DNA of 64,000 bases from Barnesiella merdipullorum (GTDB taxonomy: Bacteria; Bacteroidota; Bacteroidia; Bacteroidales; Barnesiellaceae). This document shows, in pieces, positions 25,988 to 34,274 of this stretch; position 1 is the stretch's first letter, and the number at the start of each line of letters is the position of its first letter. The notes beneath the pieces are model-generated. The model saw only the letters and a list, made by a program, of their open reading frames with translations, was not told the origin of the DNA and did no database searches. The stretch spans positions 1 to 64,000 of the forward strand of contig DXBT01000010.1 of assembly GCA_019116365.1 (NCBI GenBank), given 5' to 3'. The translations under genes and the position numbers were made by a program.

Positions 25988-27262
25988 ATGAACTTTCTGC
26001 TATATCTGCTACAAGTACACATCGCACTCACGTTGCTCTACATGGCCTACAAGGCACTGTTCAGCCGCGACACCCACTTTGCCATGCGACGGTTCTTGCT
26101 CTTGGGCATCCTTCTGTTTGCCATCACCTTCCCGCTATATCGCATCCCGGTCATCGGGCAGGCAGTTCCACAGGTACTGCAAGTCTCCCTATCCGAACTG
26201 CAGGTGAGCCCAACCGACGAAAACGCTACCCCAGCCACACTCGACCTCTACCGGCTGGCTGCCTGGCTCTATGGCGGCATAGCTCTGCTGCTGGGGCTGC
26301 GCATAGGCGTGCGATTAATCTCGATTATCGGGCTGCGCCTACGCGGCAAAATACATCGCCAGGAGGGACTGCGACTTGTCATCTGCCGCGACGAAATACA
26401 ACCCTGCTCGTTCTTCAACTGGATATTCCTGCCAGCCTCGATGCTCCACAGGCCCGAGGCATTGGACAAGATATTGAAACACGAAGGAACCCACATCAAG
26501 CAAATGCACTCGGCCGACATTCTGCTGGGTGAGTGCATGGCGGCTCTCTGCTGGATAAACCCCGTTTCCTGGCTGCTGCTGAAGGAGATACGGCTCAATC
26601 TCGAGTATCTGGCCGACCGCACCGCCCTGCTCGACGAGCCCGAAACAAGGTCATACCAATACCTGCTGCTCGACTTGGTGAACAACAATCCAACGCACAC
26701 GTCGGCCATCCCCTTCAGCCATTCGTTTTTGAAGGCGCGCATCGCCATGATCAACCGCAAGCGCTCCTCCCGGTGGTCGCTATGCCTCTACCCTCTGGTT
26801 GCTCCGCTTCTGCTCCTACTTATCGTCGGCAGCCAGAGTTGCCAGCAATCGTCGGGTCATAAAGTACAAAACGACAATTCGATACAGTCAACGACAAGCG
26901 GAGCTCAGCCCCAAACGGCCATACCCCGCGAGGTACCCGAGCAAGAACCCGTATTCGAAGTGGCCGAGGTGATGCCCGAGTTTCCCGGCGGCAACCAGGC
27001 TCTCTTCGAGTTTATCGCCGAGAATCTCAAATACCCCCAGGAGGCTATCGACAACCAGACCGAGGGGCGCGTAATCCTCCAGTTCGTGGTCGATAAAGAG
27101 GGAAAAGTAGGCCATATTCAAGTTGTTCGCAGCATCGACAAGATGCTCGATCAGGCTGCCATCGACGTGATGCACACGCTGCCCGACTGGAAACCGGGCA
27201 GGCAGAACGGCAAGCCGGTGAATGTGCGATATACCTTACCGGTTGTCTTCAAACTATCCTGA
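25988..27262 (+). CDS. BlaR1-like M56 metallopeptidase with C-terminal TonB domain
   Basis: A 424-residue inner-membrane protein. The N-terminal M56 region has hydrophobic segments near residues 1-22, 35-50 and 90-115. The zinc motif is HEGTH (H165, E166, H169), with the second glutamate in EYLAD (E206). Another membrane segment (about 277-297) is followed by a Gln/Ser-rich linker. The end (about 325-424) is a TonB-C domain: EVMPEFPGGNQALFEFIAEN, QFVVDKEGKVG, LPDWKPGRQNGKPVNVRYT. BlaR1 has a penicillin-binding sensor at this place; here there is none. This M56-TonB layout occurs in Bacteroidota. It probably cleaves BlaI in response to an envelope signal. Confidence 0.92.
   Translation: MNFLLYLLQVHIALTLLYMAYKALFSRDTHFAMRRFLLLGILLFAITFPLYRIPVIGQAVPQVLQVSLSELQVSPTDENATPATLDLYRLAAWLYGGIALLLGLRIGVRLISIIGLRLRGKIHRQEGLRLVICRDEIQPCSFFNWIFLPASMLHRPEALDKILKHEGTHIKQMHSADILLGECMAALCWINPVSWLLLKEIRLNLEYLADRTALLDEPETRSYQYLLLDLVNNNPTHTSAIPFSHSFLKARIAMINRKRSSRWSLCLYPLVAPLLLLLIVGSQSCQQSSGHKVQNDNSIQSTTSGAQPQTAIPREVPEQEPVFEVAEVMPEFPGGNQALFEFIAENLKYPQEAIDNQTEGRVILQFVVDKEGKVGHIQVVRSIDKMLDQAAIDVMHTLPDWKPGRQNGKPVNVRYTLPVVFKLS
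27083..27168 (+). repeat. 86-base repeat, copy 1 (inside the BlaR1-like gene)
   Basis: This stretch, coding for the middle of the TonB-C domain, recurs at 27582-27667 with a single base difference. The flanking parts of the two TonB domains differ much more. Confidence 0.9.
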
Positions 27263-27296
27263 CCAATTTGTACACCTTAAATAAAACTTTACTGCA

Positions 27297-27761
27297 ATGA
27301 AAAAAGAACTGTTATTCTCTGTCCTGGCCTCCGTAAGCCTCCTGTTGGCCAGCTGTAATGCCAACCCTCAACAAACTGAAACAGCTGCTCCCAACGAATC
27401 CGGAGCTACCACCGAAACGGTTGCTCCGGCCCCAACCACACCCGACTCGGTATATGAAGTTGCCGAAGTGATGCCCGAGTTCCCGGGTGGCACGCAAGCC
27501 CTGTACCAAACAATTGCCCAAAACCTCAAGTACCCTCAAAACGCTATCGACGGCCACATCGAGGGGCGTGTGGTCCTGCAATTCGTGGTCGATAAAGAGG
27601 GAAAAATAGGCCATATTCAAGTTGTTCGCAGCATCGACAAGATGCTCGATCAGGCTGCCATCGACGTAGTGCGTACCCTCCCCGACTGGAAACCAGGCAT
27701 GCAGGACGGACAGCCGGTGAACGTACGATATACCCTGCCCATTGCCTTCAAGCTTCAATAG
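27297..27761 (+). CDS. TonB-C domain lipoprotein
   Basis: A 154-residue predicted lipoprotein. The signal peptide ends at C20 (LLLASCNANPQQ), a Thr/Pro/Ala-rich linker runs to about residue 55, and a TonB-C domain fills the rest (EVMPEFPGGTQALYQTIAQN, then LPDWKPGMQDGQPVNVRYT). It is a close paralogue of the C-terminal domain of the BlaR1-like protein 34 bases upstream, so it arose by duplication. A TonB-C domain on a lipid anchor cannot transduce energy from ExbBD in the usual way; it may bind partners of the M56-TonB protein competitively. Function unknown. Confidence 0.88.
   Translation: MKKELLFSVLASVSLLLASCNANPQQTETAAPNESGATTETVAPAPTTPDSVYEVAEVMPEFPGGTQALYQTIAQNLKYPQNAIDGHIEGRVVLQFVVDKEGKIGHIQVVRSIDKMLDQAAIDVVRTLPDWKPGMQDGQPVNVRYTLPIAFKLQ
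27582..27667 (+). repeat. 86-base repeat, copy 2 (inside the TonB lipoprotein gene)
   Basis: Identical to 27083-27168 apart from one base (GTAGG against ATAGG), including synonymous positions. This points to recent duplication or gene conversion. Confidence 0.9.
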
Positions 27762-27879
27762 TCTGAAAGCGAGACCTTTTACTACTCTTTGAAAATCGGG
27801 TCGGGTGCAGGAGAAGAAGCCGACCAGAGCTTCGTCCGCCCCTACCCGGTTTCAGTCCCTGCACAAACACGCTTCTGCC

Positions 27880-29079
27880 ATGCAAAAAACAGTTTACTTC
27901 ATCTTCCTTTTGGGGGCTCTGTGTCTTTCCAAAAGCCATGCCGCACGACCCGACGGCGCCATACCCTTTATCTTCGACAGTCATCTCTATCTGCAAGCCA
28001 CGCTAAACGATACCGTACCGGTCACAATTATCTACGATACCGGGGCCGACTTCCTCTATCTCGACAAGGATTTTCTGAACCTGAACCACCTGCAAGACGC
28101 ATTCGGCCGGAAAGGTACGGCCCACATGGGCGGTGCCGGCAGCAGCGACCCGCAGCGGGTCGACATCTTCATCGACCCGATCAAGATTCGGTGCGGCAGG
28201 TTGGACTACCAGAACAAGATAACCCCCATCATCGGGTTGCGCGATATTCTGGGACGATATATCGACGGCCTGCTGGGCAACACCCACCTGTTACAGGCCC
28301 CTTTGATGATTAACTTCAGCGAGTGCTACATTGCACCTTTGAAAGAGCCACTCCCGCCCGACTCACTCGTCAGCTACCACAAGCTCGAAGCCCGATTCGA
28401 AGAGAATCGCATCGACGTAAAAGCCCGTATGCAAATCGACTCTGCAAACGTGGTGGAAGGCTGGTTTCGCATGGATTTGGGCAGTGGTTCCACCGTCTCG
28501 CTCACCAACGAAACAACCTCGACGCTTCATCTCGACCAGATACCCAAGGCCTATTTCCGCACACAAGCCGGCGGCGTGGGTGGCGGTTCCGAAAATATGA
28601 CACTAAGGGCCACCCGGTTCTGCATGGTCGATACACTCGACAATCTGGTCATAGACTGCTCGCTCAACCAGAAAGGAGCCTTATCGTCCAACCGTCCCTA
28701 TGAAGGCATCATCGGCAATGAAATCTGGTCGCTCTACGATATAGTCATAGACCCGCTCCACGCCTCGGTATGGGTAAAACGAAATGCAAACAAAGGTACC
28801 TATTCCCAATCGTCGGTCTCACACATGGCAACCGTTGACCGCACAGACATCTGCGACGGCTGGATTGTCAACGGCCTCTATCAAGGCGGCATTGCCGAGC
28901 GGGCCGGCATCGAGATAGGCGACACCATCATAGCCATAAACGATCGGCCGGTGAAAGAGATAACCTGGAAGGAACAGCGAAACGGTCTGGGCCTCAAGGG
29001 CGAAACCCGATATACGGTCAAGAAGAGCAACGGCAATACAACCACTTATGTGCTGTTCATACTCAATCAAATTATATGA
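27880..29079 (+). CDS. secreted retropepsin-like aspartic protease with PDZ domain
   Basis: A 399-residue protein. I start at the ATG at 27880, which gives a signal peptide (QKTVYFIFLLGALCLSKSHA); a longer frame from 27805 adds 25 unlikely residues. Two aspartyl-protease lobes follow, one with the active-site motif YDTGADFLYL (D53) and the other with MDLGSGSTVSL (D199), where DTG is replaced by DLG but the aspartate is kept. The C-terminal PDZ domain (about 310-395) includes GGIAERAGIEIGDTIIAIN. It probably cleaves envelope or incoming proteins in the periplasm. It sits 118 bases after the TonB lipoprotein on the same strand and ends at a strong terminator, so it may belong to the BlaI regulon. 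Confidence 0.88.
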   Translation: MQKTVYFIFLLGALCLSKSHAARPDGAIPFIFDSHLYLQATLNDTVPVTIIYDTGADFLYLDKDFLNLNHLQDAFGRKGTAHMGGAGSSDPQRVDIFIDPIKIRCGRLDYQNKITPIIGLRDILGRYIDGLLGNTHLLQAPLMINFSECYIAPLKEPLPPDSLVSYHKLEARFEENRIDVKARMQIDSANVVEGWFRMDLGSGSTVSLTNETTSTLHLDQIPKAYFRTQAGGVGGGSENMTLRATRFCMVDTLDNLVIDCSLNQKGALSSNRPYEGIIGNEIWSLYDIVIDPLHASVWVKRNANKGTYSQSSVSHMATVDRTDICDGWIVNGLYQGGIAERAGIEIGDTIIAINDRPVKEITWKEQRNGLGLKGETRYTVKKSNGNTTTYVLFILNQII

Positions 29080-29108
29080 CCTCACAAAATAGATAACGAC
29101 TGAAAACC

Positions 29109-29145
29109 AAAGCGGCACCTCCCTCATCGGTGGTGCCGCTTTTTA
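29109..29145 (+). terminator. terminator of the aspartic protease gene
   Basis: The arms AAAGCGGCACC and GGTGCCGCTTT enclose an 11-12 base loop and end in a T run. It lies 30 bases past the stop at 29079. Confidence 0.9.
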
Positions 29146-29526
29146 CTGATCGGACCGTTCGACACAGGCCCTTCCATCCGATTTTCCAGCATGAGGCGAC
29201 CACTGCAAAAACTCTACCCCACGCTCTGCCGGCGAAGCCCAACCCAGGCGTGAATACCGGCTATCGGAATTTTCCTACTATGATAGGATACTGTCCCCCA
29301 TTCTGATTACAAAAAAAACTATTTTATTAGTTTTACACAGCAACAACTATTATTACAAATATAGAATAATAATTCAAAAATCCTATTACTCAGAGGCTCA
29401 ATTAACTTTTCAGTTAATTTTTATTAGTCTTGCATACCCGCTCGTGCACGAGAGAGCAGGCTCGTGAAGGAAGGGAGGATACGGAGTATAACTCACTCGA
29501 AAAGAAGGATCTATACCCAGCTCCAA
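29146..29526. other. intergenic region between convergent genes, small palindromes only
   Basis: No gene seen. It contains TCCTA/TAGGA arms around 29273-29288, a TTAACT-TTTC-AGTTAA hairpin at 29402-29417 followed by T on the plus strand, and the perfect 12-base palindrome CTCGTGCACGAG at 29441-29452. A minus-strand TATATTTG box occurs at 29363-29356 without a gene behind it. None forms a good terminator for rodA. Confidence 0.5.
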
Positions 29527-30978
29527 TCAATGGCGCTCGGTGCGCGATGCATCGATGCGCAACAACACAAAGAGCAGAATAGTAAAGCCCCACAACGACG
29601 AACCTCCGTAGCTGAAGAAGGGCAAGGGTATGCCTATGACCGGACACAACCCGATGACCATACCCACATTCACCGCCAAGTGGAAGAACAGAATAGAGAC
29701 CACACAATAGGCATAGACTCGACCAAAGGCCGAGTGTTGCCGCTCTCCAATGGTAATGAGTCGGAAGATGAGTGTCACGAAAAGCAGAATCACACCTGCG
29801 GCTCCCCAGAATCCCTCCTCCTCGCCGATGGTGCAGAAGATGAAGTCGGTATCCTGCTCGGGCACATATTTCAGTTTGGTCTGTGTCCCGTTGAGGAATC
29901 CTTTGCCCCAGAAACCGCCCGAGCCGATGGCAATCTTCGACTGATTCACGTTGTAACCGGCTCCCCGCAAATCCTCCTCCATGCCCAGTGCCACCTTGAT
30001 ACGCTTCTGCTGGTGAGGTTCCAGCACCTCGTTAAAGGCATAATCGACCGAGAAGAGAAAGACGACCGATACCAACGCCGTAGCCAGGATAGTGAGAACA
30101 CGCAACGAACGACTCGAAAAATAAAGCACCAACAGATAGGCTACCGTAGCCACGGTGACACCCACGCATACATACAGCAGATTGAGCGCTACCCCGAAGT
30201 AGAGCAACGCGCCACACACTACCCCCACGGCCAAATAGCCCAGCATGAGATAGCGGGCCGCCCTGCCGTTTTTCTGGTAAAACAGCAACATGCCGGCTAC
30301 TACCAGGAATATGAGGATAAACACCAGCACCTCGCCGGCGGCTACCGTCCCCCACATGAGGCTCGAATATTTCACCGCCACCACAAAATAGACTATGGCA
30401 CACAACCCGTAGAAGAGGAAGAGGCCCGAAAGCCCCTCGCGGTACAACATGAAGATGAGCGAGGCAAAGACCAGAGCCGACCCCGTCTCCTTCTGGGCAA
30501 TGATGAGTACGATGGGCAACACGATGATGAAGACGGCCTTGAACAGGTCGCGCCGGTTCTTGAGAGAGAATCCATAGGTGCCGAAGGTCTTGGCCAAAGC
30601 GAGCGCCGTGGCAAACTTGGCAAACTCGGCCGGTTGCAGACTCACCGGCCCCAGTACCAGCCACGAGCGTGACCCCTTGATGTCGGGCGCCAGGAATATG
30701 GTGGCTATAAGCAAGAGTATCAGGATACCGTAAAAGAGATAGGCATAGGTCTCATAGACCCTGAAATCGACCATCAGTATCATGAAGGCCAACATGAGCG
30801 AGAGTCCTATCCACATGAGCTGTTTGCCCGACCGCTCGGCAAAGTCGAAGATACTGGCATTGTCAAAATCGTAGCTGGCGGCATAGATACTCACCCAGCC
30901 GCAAAACACGAGGATGAGGTAGAGAATCACCGTCATCCAGTCGATCGAACGCCATATGTTAGTGCTTCTTGACTCCAC
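29527..30978 (-). CDS. rodA: rod shape-determining SEDS glycosyltransferase RodA
   Basis: The peptidoglycan polymerase of the elongasome, with about ten membrane helices across 483 residues. It shows the SEDS features SWLVLGPVSLQPAEFAKFA (early loop), the long extracytoplasmic loop with the QTKLKYVPEQDTDFIFCTIGEEEGF motif, and the ending GIPLPFFSYGGSSLWGF. The start is uncertain. I prefer GTG at 30978, giving VESRSTNIWRSIDW and a 20-base overlap with mrdA; an ATG at 30936 would trim the first conserved helix, and 31038 would add 20 unlikely residues. It is last in the mre-mrdA-rodA cluster and works with the PBP2 encoded immediately upstream. Confidence 0.92.
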   Translation of the reverse strand: MESRSTNIWRSIDWMTVILYLILVFCGWVSIYAASYDFDNASIFDFAERSGKQLMWIGLSLMLAFMILMVDFRVYETYAYLFYGILILLLIATIFLAPDIKGSRSWLVLGPVSLQPAEFAKFATALALAKTFGTYGFSLKNRRDLFKAVFIIVLPIVLIIAQKETGSALVFASLIFMLYREGLSGLFLFYGLCAIVYFVVAVKYSSLMWGTVAAGEVLVFILIFLVVAGMLLFYQKNGRAARYLMLGYLAVGVVCGALLYFGVALNLLYVCVGVTVATVAYLLVLYFSSRSLRVLTILATALVSVVFLFSVDYAFNEVLEPHQQKRIKVALGMEEDLRGAGYNVNQSKIAIGSGGFWGKGFLNGTQTKLKYVPEQDTDFIFCTIGEEEGFWGAAGVILLFVTLIFRLITIGERQHSAFGRVYAYCVVSILFFHLAVNVGMVIGLCPVIGIPLPFFSYGGSSLWGFTILLFVLLRIDASRTERH

Positions 30979-32821
30979 TGTATATAATCGTGTTGGATTG
31001 TAACATACGCTCTTCGAGATACTTCCGCTCGGGAGCAATCTTGCGGTTCAGATACATCTCCATCATGAGGCTCCCGATGGGCACCCCATAGGTGGCTCCG
31101 AAACCGGCATTCTCGACATACACGGCAATGGCAATCTTGGGATTGTTCATGGGGGCAAAACCCATAAAGGCCGAGTGGTCTTTGCCGTGGGGGTTCTGCG
31201 CCGTACCCGTCTTGCCGCACACCTCGATACCGGGTATGGCACCGATGCGACAGGTACCACCGGTCACCGCCATGCGCATGCCCTCGACCACATAGTCGTA
31301 GTAGTGCGAATCGACCATTGTGTGCTTGGGAGTGGTAAACTCGGCATTAATCGTCGAATCCTGTATCTCGCGGATGAGATGGGGGGTGATGTAATACCCC
31401 CGGTTGGCTATGGTCGCCGACAGATTGGCAATCTGCAACGGAGTGGCCAGCACCTCGCCCTGCCCGATGGCAACCGATATAATCGTGAGGGCGCTCCAGC
31501 GGTTCTCGCCATATATGTTGTTGTAATAGTTGCTGTTGGGTATGAAACCGCGACTCTCGCCCGGCAGGTCGATACCCAGCCGATAGCCATAGCCCATCGA
31601 AACCAGGTAGTCTTTCCAGATGTTGAAGGCTTCGGCGGCCGACTTGTACTTGGTGCGGTTGTCGATCATCGACCGCAGCCCGTAACAGAAAAAGGCATTG
31701 CACGAAGTCTGCAAGGCAGGCAGCAGCGAGAGGGGCGATGCGTGGCCGTGACAACCCACCTTCAGCCTACCAGCCACAAAACCGTGGTAGCAGGGATAGA
31801 GCGTGTTCTCGGTAATAATACCCTCGTTGAGGAAGATGAGCCCCTGCGTGGGTTTGAAGGTCGAACCCGGCGGATAGGCCGCCATCAGAGCCCGGTCGTA
31901 GAGAGGCTTGTATTTGTCGCGATTCAGTTTCAGATAGTTCTTGCCACGCTCCCGGCCCACCAGCATCGAAGGGTCGTAGGTGGGACTCGACACCATGGCC
32001 AGAATCTCACCCGTCGAGGGCTCGATAGCCACGATAGCCCCTATCTTGTTCTGCATCAGCTTCTCGCCATAGGCCTGCAGCTCGATATCGATCGAGAGCT
32101 TCAGGTTCTTGCCCGACACCGGAGCCACGTCGTAGCGGCCATCCTCATACCGGCCCTTGATGCGCCCGTGAGCGTCGCGCAAGAGAATCTCCACCCCCTT
32201 CTCGCCACGCAGCACCTGCTCGTAGGAACGCTCGATACCCAGGTCGCCCGTGTAGTCGCCCCGGTTGTAGTAGTCGTCCTTCTCCATATCACGGGGCGAA
32301 ACCTCACGGATATTGCCCAGCACATTGGCCGCTACGGGATAGGCATACTGCCTGAGCATACGGTTCTGAATAAAGAAGCCGGGGAAGCGATAGAGCTTCT
32401 CCTGCAAACGGCCATAATCCTGAGCCGAGAGTTGTGTCATGAATGTCTGCGGCGTATAGGAGGAGTAACCGGGATTGAGCCGGGGATTCTTCATATCCTC
32501 CATGCGCTTGTCAAACTGCTCGCGAGTGATACCCACCGTGCGGCAGAAGTCGAGCGTATCGAACGGTCGCACCTCGCGCACAATCATCATCACGTCGTAG
32601 GCCGGCTGGTTGAACACCAGCAGCTTGCCGTTGCGGTCATAGATAAGTCCGCGCGAAGGATACTGTGTCTTTTTGAGGAAAGCGTTGCCATCGGCATACT
32701 GCTTGTAATCGTCGTTAAGCACCTGCAACGAAAAGAGACGCACGATATAGATGCAGGCAATCGCCAGCACGATGCCTCCGATTACATATTTGCGTTTGGC
32801 CAGTTTATAATCTTTTCTCAC
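30959..32821 (-). CDS. mrdA: penicillin-binding protein 2, elongation transpeptidase
   Basis: A 620-residue bitopic membrane protein of class B. A signal-anchor helix (about residues 13-33) precedes a pedestal/dimerisation domain (about 50-230, with SRGLIYDRNGKLLV). The transpeptidase domain has the active serine in STFK (S320-K323), SCN as the second motif and KTGTAQ as the third. It cross-links lateral-wall peptidoglycan together with RodA. It overlaps mreD by 17 bases at its start and rodA by about 20 at its end, so translation is coupled. Confidence 0.96.
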   Translation of the reverse strand: MRKDYKLAKRKYVIGGIVLAIACIYIVRLFSLQVLNDDYKQYADGNAFLKKTQYPSRGLIYDRNGKLLVFNQPAYDVMMIVREVRPFDTLDFCRTVGITREQFDKRMEDMKNPRLNPGYSSYTPQTFMTQLSAQDYGRLQEKLYRFPGFFIQNRMLRQYAYPVAANVLGNIREVSPRDMEKDDYYNRGDYTGDLGIERSYEQVLRGEKGVEILLRDAHGRIKGRYEDGRYDVAPVSGKNLKLSIDIELQAYGEKLMQNKIGAIVAIEPSTGEILAMVSSPTYDPSMLVGRERGKNYLKLNRDKYKPLYDRALMAAYPPGSTFKPTQGLIFLNEGIITENTLYPCYHGFVAGRLKVGCHGHASPLSLLPALQTSCNAFFCYGLRSMIDNRTKYKSAAEAFNIWKDYLVSMGYGYRLGIDLPGESRGFIPNSNYYNNIYGENRWSALTIISVAIGQGEVLATPLQIANLSATIANRGYYITPHLIREIQDSTINAEFTTPKHTMVDSHYYDYVVEGMRMAVTGGTCRIGAIPGIEVCGKTGTAQNPHGKDHSAFMGFAPMNNPKIAIAVYVENAGFGATYGVPIGSLMMEMYLNRKIAPERKYLEERMLQSNTIIYSGVKKH

Positions 32822-33323
32822 GTCCCGTCTTCGTTAAGCTATCCATGCCCAAAACTACCAGGAATGTCAACGCCGTACTGGCCACGACACGCACGACGAG
32901 CCGCCCTATATTGAGCAGGCTCAACGACTCGACCAGAAACAGCACCACACAGAAGCAGAGCGAAAGCGTGAGAGCATAACGCACATACAGTGACATTCCA
33001 AAACTGCGAATCGACGGTATCGACTCGGCATAATCTTCGCCGCGAGGCGTATAGAGGTTCAACACCGGCTTGCGCAGGGCGGCCACAACCACACATGCCA
33101 AGGCATTCATGCCCGGCGTATTGCTGAAGATATCGATGGTGAGGCCCAGCAGAAAAGCCAGCGTATAAGTCCAGTTTATCGAGAGCGACAACGGCAGCCG
33201 CAGAATAAAGTAGATATAGAAAAAGGGAATGGCGACCCCAAACAGATGAATGTTGTTCCCGATCGTCACCTGCAAGAGCACCATGACGATAAAGAGAAAG
33301 ATATATCGTAACCAATTACTCAT
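32805..33323 (-). CDS. mreD: rod shape-determining protein MreD
   Basis: A 172-residue integral membrane protein with about five hydrophobic helices, and FFYIYFILRLPLSLS plus GLTIDIFSNTPGMNALA as recognisable MreD features. It acts as an elongasome scaffold with MreC. It overlaps mreC by 8 bases and mrdA by 17 bases. The family is poorly conserved in sequence, so part of the assignment rests on position. Confidence 0.92.
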   Translation of the reverse strand: MSNWLRYIFLFIVMVLLQVTIGNNIHLFGVAIPFFYIYFILRLPLSLSINWTYTLAFLLGLTIDIFSNTPGMNALACVVVAALRKPVLNLYTPRGEDYAESIPSIRSFGMSLYVRYALTLSLCFCVVLFLVESLSLLNIGRLVVRVVASTALTFLVVLGMDSLTKTGREKRL

Positions 33324-34161
33324 CGCGGGCCTCCTTTTCCAATTTGTCCTGCTCCTCTTTCATGCGGTTCGAGATAACGCGTACATATCCCAAGCCCCCA
33401 AAGTCGGTACTCAACTCAACCCGCAAAGCATAGAAGTTGTCGTCGCGCTGCTTCTTGTAGTCGCTGATGATTCCTACCATCAACCCCTCGGGAAATACCG
33501 ACGAGTATCCGCTGGTGACAATCGTGTCGCCCGGGGCAAACTCGACGTGGCGGGGCATCTCCTCGAGCACGGCATAGCGGGGATTCACGGCATCCCACAC
33601 CAGCGACCCGAAGTAGTCGCTGCCCTTCACCTTGCAGCTGAGACGCAGCTTGGGATTCAAGACCGAGATGGCTACGGCATGATGCTCGCCCACCACGTTG
33701 ATGATACCTACCACGCCATTCTGATCGACTACCCCCATCTCGGGTTCCACGCCTTCGGCACGACCCTTGTCGATGGTGATGTAGTTGTTGATTTGGGCCA
33801 CGCTGTTGTTGACCACGCGAGCCACTACGAAATCGTAGTCGTGAAGCACCGAGTCGGCCGGAATCGTATCGGTTCCCGCGGCCGTGCGATAGCTGTTGAG
33901 CTGAGCCTTGAGGTTGAGTACCTCCATCTCCAGTTCACCGTTGCGCAGCTGCAAGTCGCGGTTGGCCTTGCGCAGACCCAGATAGGAGGTAACCTCCGAC
34001 TGCAGGTCATAGACCACGACCGCCGCCCGGTTGGCCGACGAGAAATAGACGCTGCGCTGGTAGGGGTTGCGGTCAAACAACAAGACGCAACTTATCACTA
34101 CATAGAATGTAAATACAATCCATGAGCTATGCCTCAACAAAAAATCGATCAAATTGCGCAT
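33316..34161 (-). CDS. mreC: rod shape-determining protein MreC
   Basis: A 281-residue periplasmic scaffold protein of the elongasome. One N-terminal membrane helix (about 13-30) is followed by a coiled coil (about 60-95, GLRKANRDLQLRNGELEMEV) and the two beta domains of MreC, with NSVAQINNYITIDKGRAEGV and the late DTIVTSGYSSVFPEGL. It overlaps mreD by 8 bases. A 13-base-stem hairpin separates it from mreB upstream. Confidence 0.95.
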   Translation of the reverse strand: MRNLIDFLLRHSSWIVFTFYVVISCVLLFDRNPYQRSVYFSSANRAAVVVYDLQSEVTSYLGLRKANRDLQLRNGELEMEVLNLKAQLNSYRTAAGTDTIPADSVLHDYDFVVARVVNNSVAQINNYITIDKGRAEGVEPEMGVVDQNGVVGIINVVGEHHAVAISVLNPKLRLSCKVKGSDYFGSLVWDAVNPRYAVLEEMPRHVEFAPGDTIVTSGYSSVFPEGLMVGIISDYKKQRDDNFYALRVELSTDFGGLGYVRVISNRMKEEQDKLEKEARDE

Positions 34162-34186
34162 GACATCGGCTTTTGACTACCAACAA

Positions 34187-34221
34187 CGAGTTGCAAAGGC
34201 CTTTCGTACCTTTGCAACTCG
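34187..34221. other. 13-bp-stem hairpin between mreB and mreC
   Basis: A perfect inverted repeat, CGAGTTGCAAAGG (34187-34199) and CCTTTGCAACTCG (34209-34221), with a 9-base loop inside the 113-base mreB-mreC gap. No U-run follows on either strand, so it is not a typical intrinsic terminator. It may act as an mRNA processing or stability element that sets MreB above MreCD; this is inference. Confidence 0.75.
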
Positions 34222-34274
34222 TCTATACTGAAATGCCCGGCAGGATGGAACCTACTCTCTTCCAGTCGGGTAAG

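Noticed and set aside
25988..27262. Calling the M56 protein a true beta-lactam sensor BlaR1
   Set aside because: The C-terminal penicillin-binding sensor domain is missing, replaced by TonB-C, and no beta-lactamase gene is nearby.
29402..29417. TTAACT/AGTTAA hairpin as the rodA terminator
   Set aside because: The T-run follows on the plus strand, the wrong orientation for rodA.
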